From: Collinsella aerofaciens ATCC 25986
Lineage (GTDB): Bacteria > Actinomycetota > Coriobacteriia > Coriobacteriales > Coriobacteriaceae
DNA: 64,000 nt
NCBI RefSeq assembly: GCF_010509075.1
Contig: NZ_CP048433.1
Span: 992,001-1,056,000 of the forward strand
Reading direction: 5' to 3'
A model generated the notes under the pieces. It was not told where the DNA came from. It worked only from the letters and a program-made list of their open reading frames with translations, and did not search any database. Each line of letters opens with the position of its first letter. Positions within the stretch are counted from its first letter, which is position 1. Positions 1 through 10,274 of this stretch are shown here, piece by piece. Both the position numbers and the translations under genes were made by a program.

Positions 1-2524
1 GGGCAAAGCGCACGCCGGCAGGCAGACGCTTGGCGGCGTGCGCCACCTGCGTGAGCGGGTTTTTAATGTACTGGGCCTCGTCGAGCACCACACGGGCAAA
101 GTCCTGCTCGGCATACTCGTCGATATCGCGCCGCATGAGGTCATACGACGTTATGACCACGTTATGCTCGTCAGCGCCGGCTATCTGCACGCGGCGCTGC
201 GCCTTGGCGCCCACGATAGCGCACACGTCGAGCGAAGGCGCAAAGCGCTCCAGCTCGGCGGTCCAGTTATACACGAGCGACGCAGGGCACACCACGAGCG
301 TGGGCTTGGCATCCCCCGCCTCCACGCGCGCCAGGATATGCGCGATCATCTGCAGTGTTTTGCCCAAGCCCATATCGTCGGCCAAGATACCGCCGAGGCC
401 CAGGTGCTCGAGCGAGCCGAGCCACTGGTAGCCGTCGACCTGATAGCCGCGCAGTGTGGCCTTGAGCGAGACCGGCACCGTAAAGTCCATCTTGCCGAGC
501 GTATCCAAGCGCTCGACGGTGCGACGGAACGCAGCGTCGCGATCGGCTTCGAGCTCGGGCGTGCGCGCAAGCATGCTGTCGACAAACAGGGTACTCGACG
601 CGGGAAGCGACACGCCGTCGAGCAGGTCGACAGCATCGACCCCCAGGTCCTCGGCAAGACCAAACGCGGCGCGGGCACCCTCGTCCAGGCGAATGATGTC
701 GCCCGACGTGAGACGTGCAAACGTCTGGTGACGCTTGTAGGAGTCAAGGTAGATGGCAAGGTCTGCCGCCGAAAGGCCGCTCGCGCCCAGTTCGACATCG
801 AGCAGGTTACTCTTGACGGTCGCGCGCACCGAAAGCTTGGGCGCAGGGCGGACCGAGACCTGGCGCAGGCGGTCACTGAGCATGACCTCGCCCAGCTCGG
901 ACAGGGCAGACAGGCCCTCGGTCAGCAAGTGGAACAGGCTCTCGTCATCGCGTTCCTCAAACGCCAGGCCGCCCTCGTAAAAGTCGAAATACAGGGCCGC
1001 CGTATCCATAACGCGAAACTCTGCCATCTCGTCGCGCGGCGGCACGCCCGGGCGCCGCTCTTCGAAGGGGCTGCCCGGAGCGCCCAGGCTAAAGAGATCT
1101 GCCGACCAGTCGCCGTAGGAAACCGTAATCTTGCAGGTCACAAGCCCGTCATCGACACCGATTGCCATGGCAAAGCTCGGCTCGGGCGCCACGGTGTCGA
1201 GCACGGCGGGAGCGGTGAGGCCAGTGTATTCGCGCAGCACGGGCAGTGCCATGCGGCAGAATTCGCCCACCTGTTCGGCGGCGATATGGACCGGCGTGCG
1301 ACAAGGCAGCAGACGCGACAGAAACGGTGCGGCATGCTGGGCAAACGCTGCATCGGCGCGGCGCGCGCGGTGCGTGTCGACCAGATAGGCTGCGTCGCCT
1401 GCGACAAAGCAGTACGTATCGGCCGGCAGGCGCAGGTCGTAGCTGCCACCGGCCGCCGGCGCGATCTTGGCGGCAAGGAGCGGCGGCTGTTTCGCCGAGG
1501 CCTCGTCCTCCCCCACCGGCGATAACTCAACCGCAACCTCGTAGGAACGATGCGTCGTCGTTCCCCGCGACCAGGCGGGCTCAAAGGAAATGGTCCGGCC
1601 ACGCAGCAAGTCCAGCATGTATACGATGTCATGCTCGGACAGCGGCAGCTGGCGCTCGGCGACAAAGCCGCTGCGTGCAAAATCGTACGACGCCGAACGC
1701 GAACTTGTGATGTCGCTCAGATACACAACCGTTGCCACAACAAGGTCGAGTAGGCGCACCGAAACCTCGTCGAAGGCCTCGGGCGCATGGAGGAATGTAA
1801 GCTTTTTGCCGTACGAGAACGTGCCGCCGCGCACGTAAGCGGCGGCCATGCCGTCGATGTCCTTGACCACGTAGGACACCGAGCCGCAGCGGATACGAAG
1901 CTCGAGCGCCCAGCTAAAGCGGTCGGCAAACAGCGGATTGTAGTACGGCACCAGCGAGGGCTCCAACACCGCCTTGGGGGCATCGGGGTCGACAGTGCCG
2001 GCGAGCTTGCGGCGCATGCCCGCCAACTCATCCATGCGCGCGTCCGAAAGATCGGAGAGCGCCTTCATGAGGCTCGGGCTCGTGGGGACGGGCGCCGGGA
2101 AGGGAAAGTTAGGGTTGACCGCCGGTGCGGCGGACGAGGGACGCGCGGCTTGCTTGGGCGCCGCCGTAAACGTGCGGACCGGCGTGCGCAGCCCCTCGAC
2201 GGGCTCAATGCCGCTGGCATCCAGGTACGCCAGCGCCGTGGCGATGGCGTGCTTGCACATGCCGGGGTAGCGATAGGCAGCGGGGCAATCGCAGTCGTAG
2301 TCGATCACCTCGTGCTCGTCCATGTCGAGCGCCACGTGCGTCTTGTACAGGTCACCGCGCGAGCCGCGCACTGCACCCTCAAGCGTCACGTTTTTGGAGA
2401 AGCGCGAGCCGCTGTCCTCGATCGACAGCACGGCGCCGTTGAGCATGAGCGAGCGCCCCTTCATAAAGGTACTGCTGAGCGCCGCCTCCTTACGAAGCGC
2501 CTGCACAAACGTCCCCTGCGCCAT
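1..2524 (-). CDS. SWIM zinc-finger SNF2-family helicase, 3' part cut by window edge
   Basis: This is the N-terminal 841 residues of a SNF2/Rad54-like ATP-dependent DNA translocase. The start at 2524 follows GGAGGAAGTG. Residues about 73-93 carry a SWIM zinc finger (CDCPAAYRYPGMCKHA, the CxC...CxH pattern). A long helicase-associated region follows. The ATPase core then begins with motif I, GILADDMGLGKT (near 355-390), then VVCPASL-type motif Ia, and motif II VLDEAQYIKNP (near 70-95). The sequence leaves the window just where motif III would come, so the second RecA lobe is outside. The frame stays open to base 1. Bacterial SWIM-SNF2 proteins are thought to remodel nucleoprotein or stalled RNA polymerase; the partner here is unknown. 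It lies downstream of dnaE on the same strand but a long palindrome separates them, so co-transcription is uncertain. Confidence 0.88.
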   Translation of the reverse strand, partial: MAQGTFVQALRKEAALSSTFMKGRSLMLNGAVLSIEDSGSRFSKNVTLEGAVRGSRGDLYKTHVALDMDEHEVIDYDCDCPAAYRYPGMCKHAIATALAYLDASGIEPVEGLRTPVRTFTAAPKQAARPSSAAPAVNPNFPFPAPVPTSPSLMKALSDLSDARMDELAGMRRKLAGTVDPDAPKAVLEPSLVPYYNPLFADRFSWALELRIRCGSVSYVVKDIDGMAAAYVRGGTFSYGKKLTFLHAPEAFDEVSVRLLDLVVATVVYLSDITSSRSASYDFARSGFVAERQLPLSEHDIVYMLDLLRGRTISFEPAWSRGTTTHRSYEVAVELSPVGEDEASAKQPPLLAAKIAPAAGGSYDLRLPADTYCFVAGDAAYLVDTHRARRADAAFAQHAAPFLSRLLPCRTPVHIAAEQVGEFCRMALPVLREYTGLTAPAVLDTVAPEPSFAMAIGVDDGLVTCKITVSYGDWSADLFSLGAPGSPFEERRPGVPPRDEMAEFRVMDTAALYFDFYEGGLAFEERDDESLFHLLTEGLSALSELGEVMLSDRLRQVSVRPAPKLSVRATVKSNLLDVELGASGLSAADLAIYLDSYKRHQTFARLTSGDIIRLDEGARAAFGLAEDLGVDAVDLLDGVSLPASSTLFVDSMLARTPELEADRDAAFRRTVERLDTLGKMDFTVPVSLKATLRGYQVDGYQWLGSLEHLGLGGILADDMGLGKTLQMIAHILARVEAGDAKPTLVVCPASLVYNWTAELERFAPSLDVCAIVGAKAQRRVQIAGADEHNVVITSYDLMRRDIDEYAEQDFARVVLDEAQYIKNPLTQVAHAAKRLPAGVRFA

Positions 2525-2547
2525 CACTTCCTCCAATCCACCCACCG

Positions 2548-2658
2548 GATGATTTTTCTGGGACGGGGATGAAAAAATCATTCCCGTCCCAGAAAGACCG
2601 GTCTACCGCCACACGTCACCCAAAATGATTTTTTAATCCCCGTCCCAGAAAAATCATC
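2548..2658. repeat. Nested palindrome (family E) between dnaE and SNF2 gene
   Basis: Outer arms 2548-2570 and 2636-2658 are a perfect 23-bp inverted repeat (core TTTTTCTGGGACGGGGAT). Inner arms AAAAAATCATT (2572-2582) and its complement (2624-2634) extend the stem. A third half copy, TTCCCGTCCCAGAAA, sits in the loop. The right arm ends on the base next to the dnaE stop codon, so the element probably acts as a transcription terminator or mRNA 3' stabiliser for dnaE. It is a repeat by structure; its mobility is inferred only. Confidence 0.8.
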
Positions 2659-5600
2659 TTAGATCACCGTCACTCTGCCTTGGTTACCCACGATGGCCTT
2701 GGCCTCTGCCAGCAGCGGAATCGAGCGCGCGTTGACCTTGGCAGGCACCTCGGCGCGCAGCACGCGCCCGTCCACCTGCTCGATAAAGATCTCCACGCGG
2801 TCGCCGCCCGGGTTGGTGGTGAGCACTGTGGCAAGACGCGCCATGTTGCCTTGGCTAAAGCGGCTGTTGGGCACCATGACCTCAAACACCTTGGGCTTGT
2901 TGTTCTCCTCGTTGAGCTCCAGCGGCACAATCTCCTGCGCGATGATCTGGTCGCCGCGGTCCGAGCGCTCGAGTTTGCCCTTAATACGAACAAACGCATC
3001 GGACAGCTGTGCGCCGGTCTCGGGATCGACCTCACCGTACAGGTACCCCTCGGCCTCCTTGTAGGTCTTGGGGAACACCACGACGGTGGCCTCGCCTTCC
3101 ATGTCCTCGAGCTGAACGATGCCCATGGGGTCGCCGTTTTTGGTCACGCGCTTGGACACGCTCGAGACCATGCCGGCCCACCACAGTGCCTTGCCCTCGG
3201 GAATCTCCTGGTTGATGGTGCCGCCCGTAGGATTCTGAACTTCGTAGCCGGTGTCAATCTGCGAGAACGAGAAGTCGCGCGCCTTGGCTAGCGCATACTC
3301 AAACGGGCGCAGCGGGTGGTCCGAGACATAGATGCCCAGAACCTCCTTCTCCTGGCTCAGCTTGAGGTGGCGGTCCCATTCCTGGCCGTCCGGATCGGGC
3401 ACGCTGACCTCGAAACCCGAGCCCTCAACATCACCAAACATGTCGAAGAACGAGGTCTGGCCGCTCGCGCGATCCTTCTGGCGCTTCACGGCGGCATCGA
3501 TGATGTTCTCGGGGTTGTTCTTGTCCACAAAGTGCATCATCTGGCGGCGCGGATAGCCCGTGGAGTCGAAGGCGCCTGCCTTGATGAGCGATTCGATCAC
3601 GCGGCGGTTGGCCTGGCTCGAGTCCACGCGCTCGACAAAGTCGTGCAGCGTCTTAAACGGACCGCCCGCCTCGCGCTCGGCGATAATCGCCTGCGCCACG
3701 CCGGTGCCCACGCCGCGGATACCAGCCAGACCAAAGCGCACGCCTTCCTTGGTAGCCGTAAACTCGGTACCGGACTCGTTGACATCTGGCGACAGCACGG
3801 GAATGCCGTCGTGACGGCACGCCGAGACGTAGTGCACGATCTTGTCGGTCTTGCCCGTGTAGGACGTCAGAACGGCCGCCATGTACTCGTGCGGATAATG
3901 CGCCTTGAGCCACGCCGTCTGCATAACCAGGATGGCGTAGCCGGCAGAGTGCGACTTGTTGAAGGCGTAGGACGCGAACTCGAGAACATCGTCCCAAATC
4001 TTCTGGGCGACCTCGCGCGTGTAGTTGTTCTTGATAGCGCCGTTCATCCAGTGGTCGTAGGTGGTCTCGTCCGAGCCATCCTCCCAGTGGAGCACCGTCG
4101 ACGTGAGCAGCTTGATCTTTTTCTTAGCCACGGGCTTACGGATACGCGAGTCCGATTCGCCCTTGGAGAAGCCGCACATCTCGACGGAGATGAGCATAAC
4201 CTGTTCCTGGTAGACCATGGTGCCGTAGGTTTCGCCCAGGATGTCGTCCAGACGGTCGTCGTAGGAGACGGCCGGCTCCTTGCCGTTCATACGGTTGATG
4301 TAGGACGAAACCATGCCGGCGCCCAGCGGGCCCGGGCGGTACAGGGCGATCAATGCCACGACGTGCTTGTACTCGGTGGGCTTCATGTTCTTGATCGTGG
4401 CCGTCATGCCGGCGGACTCGACCTGGAAGACGCCGGCGGTGTGGCCGGAACCCATGAGCTTAAAGATCTCGGGATCGTCAAAGGGAATCTCTTCCTCTTT
4501 GATGTCGATGCCGAAGTTCTTCTTGATGTTTGCCTTGGCCTTAGAGATAACCGTCAGCGTACGCAGGCCCAGGAAGTCCATCTTGAGCAGGCCCATGTCG
4601 GCAACGGTATGGCCCTCGTACTGGGTAATCTCGACGCCGCCCTTGGTGTCGAGCTTGGTGGGCACATGCTCGTTGACGGGGTCGCGGCAGATCAGAACGG
4701 CACACGCGTGCACGCCCTCGCCACGGGTGAGACCCTCAATCGAGAGCGCCGTGTCGATGATGCGGCGGGCGTCGTCGTCCTTTTTATAGGCCTCGGCAAA
4801 GTCGGGGTTAAACAGATCCTCTTTGCCGGGTTGTTTGTCGAGCACCTGCTTGAGCTTGACCTTGGGGTCGCTCGAGACCATCTTGGACAGGCGCTGGCCC
4901 ATGTAGACCGGGTAGTCCAGGACGCGCGCGGCATCATTGATGGCCTGCTTGGCCTTGATGGTCGAGTAGGTGATGACGTGGGTGACCTTCTCGGGGCCGT
5001 AGAGCTGGCGAACGTGCTCCACGACCTCGAGGCGCCGCTCATCGTCGAAGTCCATATCGATATCGGGCATCTCGGTACGCTGCGGGGACAGGAACCTCTC
5101 AAACATCAGGCCGTTCTCGAGCGGGTCGAACGCGGTGATGTTCATGGCGTAGGCGACGATAGCGCCGGCGGCAGAACCACGGCCGGGGCCGACGCCGATG
5201 CCGTTGTCCTTGGCCCATTGCACGTACTCGGCAACGATCAAGAAGTAGGCAGCGAAGCCCTTGTCGCAAATGACTTTGTATTCGTACTCAAAGCGCTCTT
5301 TGATGTTGACGCCACCGATCTCGCGCGTGGCCCAGTCGTCGCCGTAGTGCTGGCGCAGGCCCTTCTCGCACTCGCGGCGGAACTGGCTCTCGTGCGTCTC
5401 GCCGGGATCGAGCAGCGGGAAGCGCGGCAGGATGATGGAATCCCAGTCGAGCTCGACGTAGCACTTATCGGCGATCTCGAGCGTATTGTCGCAGGCCTCG
5501 GGGCAATACGGGAACATCGCCCGCATCTCCTCCTCGGTCTTCATGTAAAACTCCGAGCCGGTCATGCGCATGCGGTTGGGGTCGTCGACTTTGGCGTTCA

Positions 5601-6462
5601 TGCCGATGCACATGATGACGTCCTGCACGGGTGCGTCCTCGCGGCGCAGGTAGTGGAAGTCGTTGGTCGCGATGACCTTGACGCCCACCTGTTTGGCGAT
5701 GTCGATGAGCGTACGGTCCATCTGCTCGTCGGTCAGGCCGTTGTCGGTGGTAATGCCGTGTTCCTGGATCTCGATATAGAAGTCGCCGGGGTCGAAGGTG
5801 TCGCGGAAGGTCTCGGCCCACTTGATGGCGCCCTCCATGTCACCGCGGTCGATGTACTTGGGGATGATGCCGGCGATACAGGCGCTCGTGCAGATCATGC
5901 CCTTGGCATGGCGACGCAGGTTGTCGAGCGTCACGCGTGGCTTGTAGTAAAAGCCCTGCACGGCGGCCTCAGAGACCGTCTGCATCAGGTTAACGTAGCC
6001 CTCCTGGTCCTTGGCCAGAAGGATCATGTGGTAGAGCTCGGGCTTGTGGTCGCGGGCGAGCGTCTCGTCCGGCGTAAAGTAGACCTCGCAGCCAAAGATG
6101 GGCTTGATGACCAGGGGAGGCTTGAGCTCGTCGATATTGCCCTTCTCGTCCCACATGGCCATGTCCTTCACATACTGGGCATGCTCGCGCGGGCTTTCCT
6201 CGGGATCGGGCTCCACCAGCTCGTCACGGCGGTCCTTTTCCAGGAAGGCCTTGTCGTGGCTCCAGGTTTTGTACTCGGGCGTGTTGTGGTTGACGGCGTC
6301 GCAGGCCAGCGCCAGGTCGGGCACGCCATACATGTAGCCGTGGTCGGTAATGGCCACGGCGGGCATGCTCAGTTCAACAGCGCGATTGACCATATCCTGG
6401 ATACGGGTTGCGCCGTCGAGCATGGAAAAAACAGTGTGATTGTGCAGATGGACGAATGCCAT
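2659..6462 (-). CDS. dnaE: DNA polymerase III alpha subunit (replicative polymerase)
   Basis: The 1267-residue protein catalyses leading- and lagging-strand DNA synthesis in the replisome. The N-terminal PHP domain has an intact metal-binding set (HLHNHT at residues 5-10, AITDHGY, FGCEVYF, CTSACIAG, ATNDFHYL), so a proofreading PHP exonuclease is plausible, as in other actinobacterial DnaE1. The polymerase core shows GVGPGRGSAAG and the catalytic aspartates PDIDMDFDD at about residues 463-471. A helix-hairpin-helix segment (FGLAGIRGVG) and a C-terminal OB domain (GMVSSVSKRVTKNGDPMG) follow. The order PHP-Pol-HhH-OB without an inserted 3'-5' exonuclease marks DnaE rather than PolC. The start follows a GGAG site. 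The length is normal. Palindromes flank the gene on both sides, suggesting its own transcript. Confidence 0.98.
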   Translation of the reverse strand: MAFVHLHNHTVFSMLDGATRIQDMVNRAVELSMPAVAITDHGYMYGVPDLALACDAVNHNTPEYKTWSHDKAFLEKDRRDELVEPDPEESPREHAQYVKDMAMWDEKGNIDELKPPLVIKPIFGCEVYFTPDETLARDHKPELYHMILLAKDQEGYVNLMQTVSEAAVQGFYYKPRVTLDNLRRHAKGMICTSACIAGIIPKYIDRGDMEGAIKWAETFRDTFDPGDFYIEIQEHGITTDNGLTDEQMDRTLIDIAKQVGVKVIATNDFHYLRREDAPVQDVIMCIGMNAKVDDPNRMRMTGSEFYMKTEEEMRAMFPYCPEACDNTLEIADKCYVELDWDSIILPRFPLLDPGETHESQFRRECEKGLRQHYGDDWATREIGGVNIKERFEYEYKVICDKGFAAYFLIVAEYVQWAKDNGIGVGPGRGSAAGAIVAYAMNITAFDPLENGLMFERFLSPQRTEMPDIDMDFDDERRLEVVEHVRQLYGPEKVTHVITYSTIKAKQAINDAARVLDYPVYMGQRLSKMVSSDPKVKLKQVLDKQPGKEDLFNPDFAEAYKKDDDARRIIDTALSIEGLTRGEGVHACAVLICRDPVNEHVPTKLDTKGGVEITQYEGHTVADMGLLKMDFLGLRTLTVISKAKANIKKNFGIDIKEEEIPFDDPEIFKLMGSGHTAGVFQVESAGMTATIKNMKPTEYKHVVALIALYRPGPLGAGMVSSYINRMNGKEPAVSYDDRLDDILGETYGTMVYQEQVMLISVEMCGFSKGESDSRIRKPVAKKKIKLLTSTVLHWEDGSDETTYDHWMNGAIKNNYTREVAQKIWDDVLEFASYAFNKSHSAGYAILVMQTAWLKAHYPHEYMAAVLTSYTGKTDKIVHYVSACRHDGIPVLSPDVNESGTEFTATKEGVRFGLAGIRGVGTGVAQAIIAEREAGGPFKTLHDFVERVDSSQANRRVIESLIKAGAFDSTGYPRRQMMHFVDKNNPENIIDAAVKRQKDRASGQTSFFDMFGDVEGSGFEVSVPDPDGQEWDRHLKLSQEKEVLGIYVSDHPLRPFEYALAKARDFSFSQIDTGYEVQNPTGGTINQEIPEGKALWWAGMVSSVSKRVTKNGDPMGIVQLEDMEGEATVVVFPKTYKEAEGYLYGEVDPETGAQLSDAFVRIKGKLERSDRGDQIIAQEIVPLELNEENNKPKVFEVMVPNSRFSQGNMARLATVLTTNPGGDRVEIFIEQVDGRVLRAEVPAKVNARSIPLLAEAKAIVGNQGRVTVI

Positions 6463-6562
6463 GTGATGAGCTCCGATGCGGGTTCGTGTTCTGACTGAAC
6501 GATTTTACCCCACGGCACGGACAGCACCCGAACCTAGCCAAACCCACACGGCTCCTCTTGCA

Positions 6563-6628
6563 GTTGCGGTGAAATAGTTCCCGCTTGGGCCATCTGGGCC
6601 GCAATACAGGAACTATTCCACCGCAAGT
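6563..6628. repeat. Palindromic repeat family A, copy 1
   Basis: Arms AGTTGCGGTGAAATAGTTCC (6563-6581) and its near complement (6609-6628) form a hairpin of about 20 bp with a GC-rich loop. It lies 11 bp after the stop of the AddA-like gene and before dnaE. It is the most diverged of five family A copies in the window; the ends (GTTGCGGTG) are conserved and the centre changes. Confidence 0.8.
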
Positions 6629-6638
6629 TATCTGAGGG

Positions 6639-9600
6639 CTAGAGATTGTAGGTGACTACTTGGGGCTCGGTGGGATTGACGAAGAGAGTCGGATCGGCCT
6701 GTTCCACGCGGACGAACTTGACGGTCACGGCCTCAAAGCCCGCCTTGTGTAGAACATCAGCGTAGACGCGCGCCTGCAGGACGTGCTTCTCCTGCAACTG
6801 TTCCGGCGTCTCGTCCGGTGTGCCGCCCGTCTTGTAGTCGATGACCAGCGCGCGTGACGGATCGGCCGGGTTCGTCGCCAAAGCGTCGATGGCGCCCTCG
6901 GCATAGGCACCGTAGCGAGCGATGTCCTCGTCCTCGCAGCCCAGCGAAAAGAACGGCACCTCGGCGCGAACGCACGGCCACGCGAGCAGGTCGGCACGAA
7001 CGGCCGACTTGAGCCAGCGGTCCAGAGCAACGTCGAAGCGTTCGCGCTGCTCCGGCGTCAGGCGCCACTGGCGCGCCAGTGCATCGGCACGCGCGGCGGG
7101 CAGCGCATCGGCGCCCATCTCGATGAGCCACTGGCAGGCAGCGTGGAAGGCCGAGCCCAGCGCCATGGGGTTGCCGGCGGGCTCAACGGCGGCCACGTCT
7201 GCATCGGCCGTCTCGGAACCATCCGACTCCGCATCATCGCCAGCCTCGTCCATGGGCACGCGTGCCTCGGCGGCACGGTCCTCGGCCTCGGTATGCAGCG
7301 CCGCGGCAATTGACGAGTAGCTGTACGAATCGCGCGCCGGATACGGACAGATGCCCATGCGCACGCCCACCGCCTGGGGATACACGAGCTCAAACGCATC
7401 GGGCTCAGGGTCGGCAGGACCGGGAACGGCGGCGCGGGCATCTGCACCGGCGCCCTCCGGCTCCGCATCGCCACGGACAAGCCTGCCCTCGGCATCCAGT
7501 GAAGCGTTGGCCTCAAACGCCTGCTCGCCAAAGGTAAAATCCGCGAGCGAAATGAGCTCGTAGTCGCCCGGCTTGGAATTGTCAAACGTCAAACGGTCAC
7601 TATCGAGCTGCGGCATGTCCAGAGCGTCGGTCGGCAAAATACGGCGCAGCACGTCGTAGGTCAGATCGGTCTCGACGTCGAAGGTCGGCGCCGTCACCTT
7701 GCCGCGGCTCACGCCGGCATCCATCGCCAAGATCACCAGCTCGCGCGCACGCGTCATGGCAACATAGAGCAAGCGGGCCCGCTCCTCGAGCGAAAGCTGC
7801 AGGTCATCGTTGCGCAGGCGAGCAAATGCCTCGGCGGGAGAACCCGTCGCGCAGACATCCTCCATGAGCTCCGGCGGCAGCCACAGCGACGTGCCCTTGC
7901 CCTTAAACGCATGCTCAAACTGCTTTTTGACGTCATCGCCCTTTACGAACGTGCCGTCCGCGAGTTTAATGCCGTCGAAGCGTGCCGGCAGCGCCACGAC
8001 CTGCGCTCCGCCCTCAACGCGACCCATCTGTGCCGCACCCGAGGACTTACGCACGCCAAAGCACTCCGCGACCGCCACGACCGGATATTCCAGACCCTTG
8101 GAGGCATGCACCGTCATGATGCGCACCGCGCCGTCGCCCTCCTCGTTGAGGGCACCCGGGGCTTCCTTGCCCGCCAGGAAGCGATCGAAGGCAAGCGCGA
8201 TGGAACGCGGCGAGTTGCCGAACTCGGCCTCCGCCTCGGCCACAGCGTCGAGCGCCTTGAGCACGTTGGCGGCAATGGCCTTGCCCTCGGGACCACGCTG
8301 TGCCAGACGCACAAACCAGCCGGAGGCGTTAACCACGTCGCGCGCGATGGCGGCGAACGAATCGCGGCCCACGCGACGAAGCGCATACCGCAGAACCTCG
8401 CGGGCGCGCGTCACGAGCGGCAGGCCCTGCAGGCCCGGCACGTCGAAATCGCTCATGATGCCTGCATCGATGTTGCGGCGCGAGGTCTCCCCCGTCTGCT
8501 CGTCGAGCTTGGTCGCAAGCGCCAAAAACTCCTGGGCGCCGAGTGCAAACATCGGCGATGCCAGCAGCGGCATAAGGCCCTGCGCCGTATCGGCCGGGTT
8601 GGCGAGCGCGCAGACCAGGGCGCGCACCGTCTGCACCTCGGCAGCCTGCGCAAAGACCGAGCCGCCCGCGATGACGCAGTCGAGCCCCTGGTCACGGAAG
8701 GCCTGTGCGTAGACGTCTGCGTTGGTCATGCGGCCCAGCAGCAGCACCATGCCGCCCTGGGGCTGGCCGGCATCGGCAAGCGCGCGGAATCGCTCGGCGA
8801 TCGCACGGGCCTTGGCCTGTGTGCGCTCCTGCGTACTGCCGCCGGCAACAAAGAGGGCCTGGCGACGCGAGGCGTCTGCCACCAGCGTGTCCTTGCGGCC
8901 GTCGCTTGCCTCAAGGTCCAAAAAGCCCTGCATCAGGCCGCCGTCGTCGCCATCAAAGACGCGGGCCACATAGCGCAGTACCTCGTCATGACTGCGGAAG
9001 TTGCGTACGAGTTTGACGAGCTCGCCAGCAGGGGCGTCGGTCACGGCAGTCGCCTCGGGCGCGGCAGACGAGCCCACCTTGCGCTCCTGGCGGCGGAAGA
9101 CCTCGACCTCGGCACCGCGGAAACGATAGATCGACTGCTGTGCATCGCCCACGGTACACAGCGCGCGCTCCCCCGCACCCGTCAGGTAGCGGATCAGATC
9201 GACCTGCATCTGGTCGGTATCCTGGAACTCGTCGATCATGACCATCTTAAAGCGGCCCTCGTATGCCGCTCGGATGGCAGGGTAATCGCGCAGGGCCTCG
9301 TAGGCCATACGCAGCAGGTCGTTGTTGTCGAGGGCAGACTGGCCGGCCTTCAGCGCGCGATACTCAGCCTCTACAGAGCGGGCCAAGCCCACCAGCGCAT
9401 CGAGCGCCGGACCACCGCAAGCCAGCACGATATTGATAAATGCATCGGCGGCCTCGGCCTTGAGCAGCTCGACCTGCTCCTTAGGAAATGCCTTGCTCGC
9501 CCGTGGCATGGTGCACGACATCATGAGTCGCGCCGCATCGGCCATGGTCTTGCCGCTCGCCTCGAACGCATCGATGGCGTCGAGTGCCACCTGTGCCTTC

Positions 9601-10271
9601 TCGGTCGCGGCCTTGCTCGCACCCAGTGCTGCGCGATATGCATCGGCAAGCGCCGAGGTGTCGGCCTGTCCGCGCGCCACATGCACGTCGTCCATGCCGC
9701 CCGGCAGCTGGCTCGAGAGCTCCAGCAGCTCGCGCACCAGACCCTTGATGGTGGTGCCGGCACCAAACGGCCCGCCCTCGCCCGCCATGGGATACCAGGC
9801 GTAAAGGGCCTTGAGCGAGGCGGCGAGCTCGGGGGCGGCATCGGGCGCCGTCGCGCGGGCCAGCACATGCTCAACAGCCTGGTCCATAAGCTCGTCGGTA
9901 TCGGTGAGCACTGTGAACTCGGGATCGATGCCCAGCTCCAACGCGTGTGCGCGCAGGATACGCGAGCACATGCCGTGAATGGTCGAGATCCACGCGTCGT
10001 CGACAGTCAGTGCTTCCTCGTCCATGCCCTCGTCGATAAGCGCACGGCGCACTCGGTCGCGGATCTCGGCCGCGGCATCTTTGGTAAAGGTAATGGCGAG
10101 CACCTGGTCCAGATGCTCAACGAACGGACCGGATTCGGGCGAGAGCGCATAGACGATGCGGCGCGTGAGGGTAAAGGTCTTGCCCGAACCGGCGCCCGCT
10201 GAGACAAACAGCGGACGGTCGAGCGTTTTGACGATCTGCAGCTGTTGCGGCATCAAAGTCGAAAGATCCAT
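6639..10271 (-). CDS. addA: UvrD/Rep-type helicase-nuclease, AddA-like
   Basis: The 1210-residue protein is a superfamily 1A helicase with a C-terminal PD-(D/E)XK nuclease, the A subunit type of the AddAB double-strand-break resection enzyme. Walker A is FVSAGAGSGKT near residue 25. Motif II is MIDEFQDTDQMQ. Motif V, RIMTVHASKGLEYPVV, and motif VI, LLYVAMTRARELV, are intact. The nuclease motif is ALVIDYKTGG near the C terminus. An acidic Ala/Glu/Asp-rich linker separates helicase and nuclease. The start lies 3 nt after the addB-like stop, so the two genes form an operon and a complex is expected. The enzyme unwinds and degrades broken ends to load RecA. AddA and RecB are alike in domains; the partner here argues for AddA. 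Confidence 0.92.
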   Translation of the reverse strand: MDLSTLMPQQLQIVKTLDRPLFVSAGAGSGKTFTLTRRIVYALSPESGPFVEHLDQVLAITFTKDAAAEIRDRVRRALIDEGMDEEALTVDDAWISTIHGMCSRILRAHALELGIDPEFTVLTDTDELMDQAVEHVLARATAPDAAPELAASLKALYAWYPMAGEGGPFGAGTTIKGLVRELLELSSQLPGGMDDVHVARGQADTSALADAYRAALGASKAATEKAQVALDAIDAFEASGKTMADAARLMMSCTMPRASKAFPKEQVELLKAEAADAFINIVLACGGPALDALVGLARSVEAEYRALKAGQSALDNNDLLRMAYEALRDYPAIRAAYEGRFKMVMIDEFQDTDQMQVDLIRYLTGAGERALCTVGDAQQSIYRFRGAEVEVFRRQERKVGSSAAPEATAVTDAPAGELVKLVRNFRSHDEVLRYVARVFDGDDGGLMQGFLDLEASDGRKDTLVADASRRQALFVAGGSTQERTQAKARAIAERFRALADAGQPQGGMVLLLGRMTNADVYAQAFRDQGLDCVIAGGSVFAQAAEVQTVRALVCALANPADTAQGLMPLLASPMFALGAQEFLALATKLDEQTGETSRRNIDAGIMSDFDVPGLQGLPLVTRAREVLRYALRRVGRDSFAAIARDVVNASGWFVRLAQRGPEGKAIAANVLKALDAVAEAEAEFGNSPRSIALAFDRFLAGKEAPGALNEEGDGAVRIMTVHASKGLEYPVVAVAECFGVRKSSGAAQMGRVEGGAQVVALPARFDGIKLADGTFVKGDDVKKQFEHAFKGKGTSLWLPPELMEDVCATGSPAEAFARLRNDDLQLSLEERARLLYVAMTRARELVILAMDAGVSRGKVTAPTFDVETDLTYDVLRRILPTDALDMPQLDSDRLTFDNSKPGDYELISLADFTFGEQAFEANASLDAEGRLVRGDAEPEGAGADARAAVPGPADPEPDAFELVYPQAVGVRMGICPYPARDSYSYSSIAAALHTEAEDRAAEARVPMDEAGDDAESDGSETADADVAAVEPAGNPMALGSAFHAACQWLIEMGADALPAARADALARQWRLTPEQRERFDVALDRWLKSAVRADLLAWPCVRAEVPFFSLGCEDEDIARYGAYAEGAIDALATNPADPSRALVIDYKTGGTPDETPEQLQEKHVLQARVYADVLHKAGFEAVTVKFVRVEQADPTLFVNPTEPQVVTYNL

Positions 10272-10274
10272 GGT

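Noticed and set aside
3316-6498. A 1060-codon plus-strand open frame opposite dnaE
   Set aside because: It is antisense to an unmistakable dnaE; high GC keeps the opposite frame open. The product has no family features.
7911-10202. A 763-codon plus-strand frame across the AddA-like gene
   Set aside because: Antisense to intact helicase motifs; no start site.
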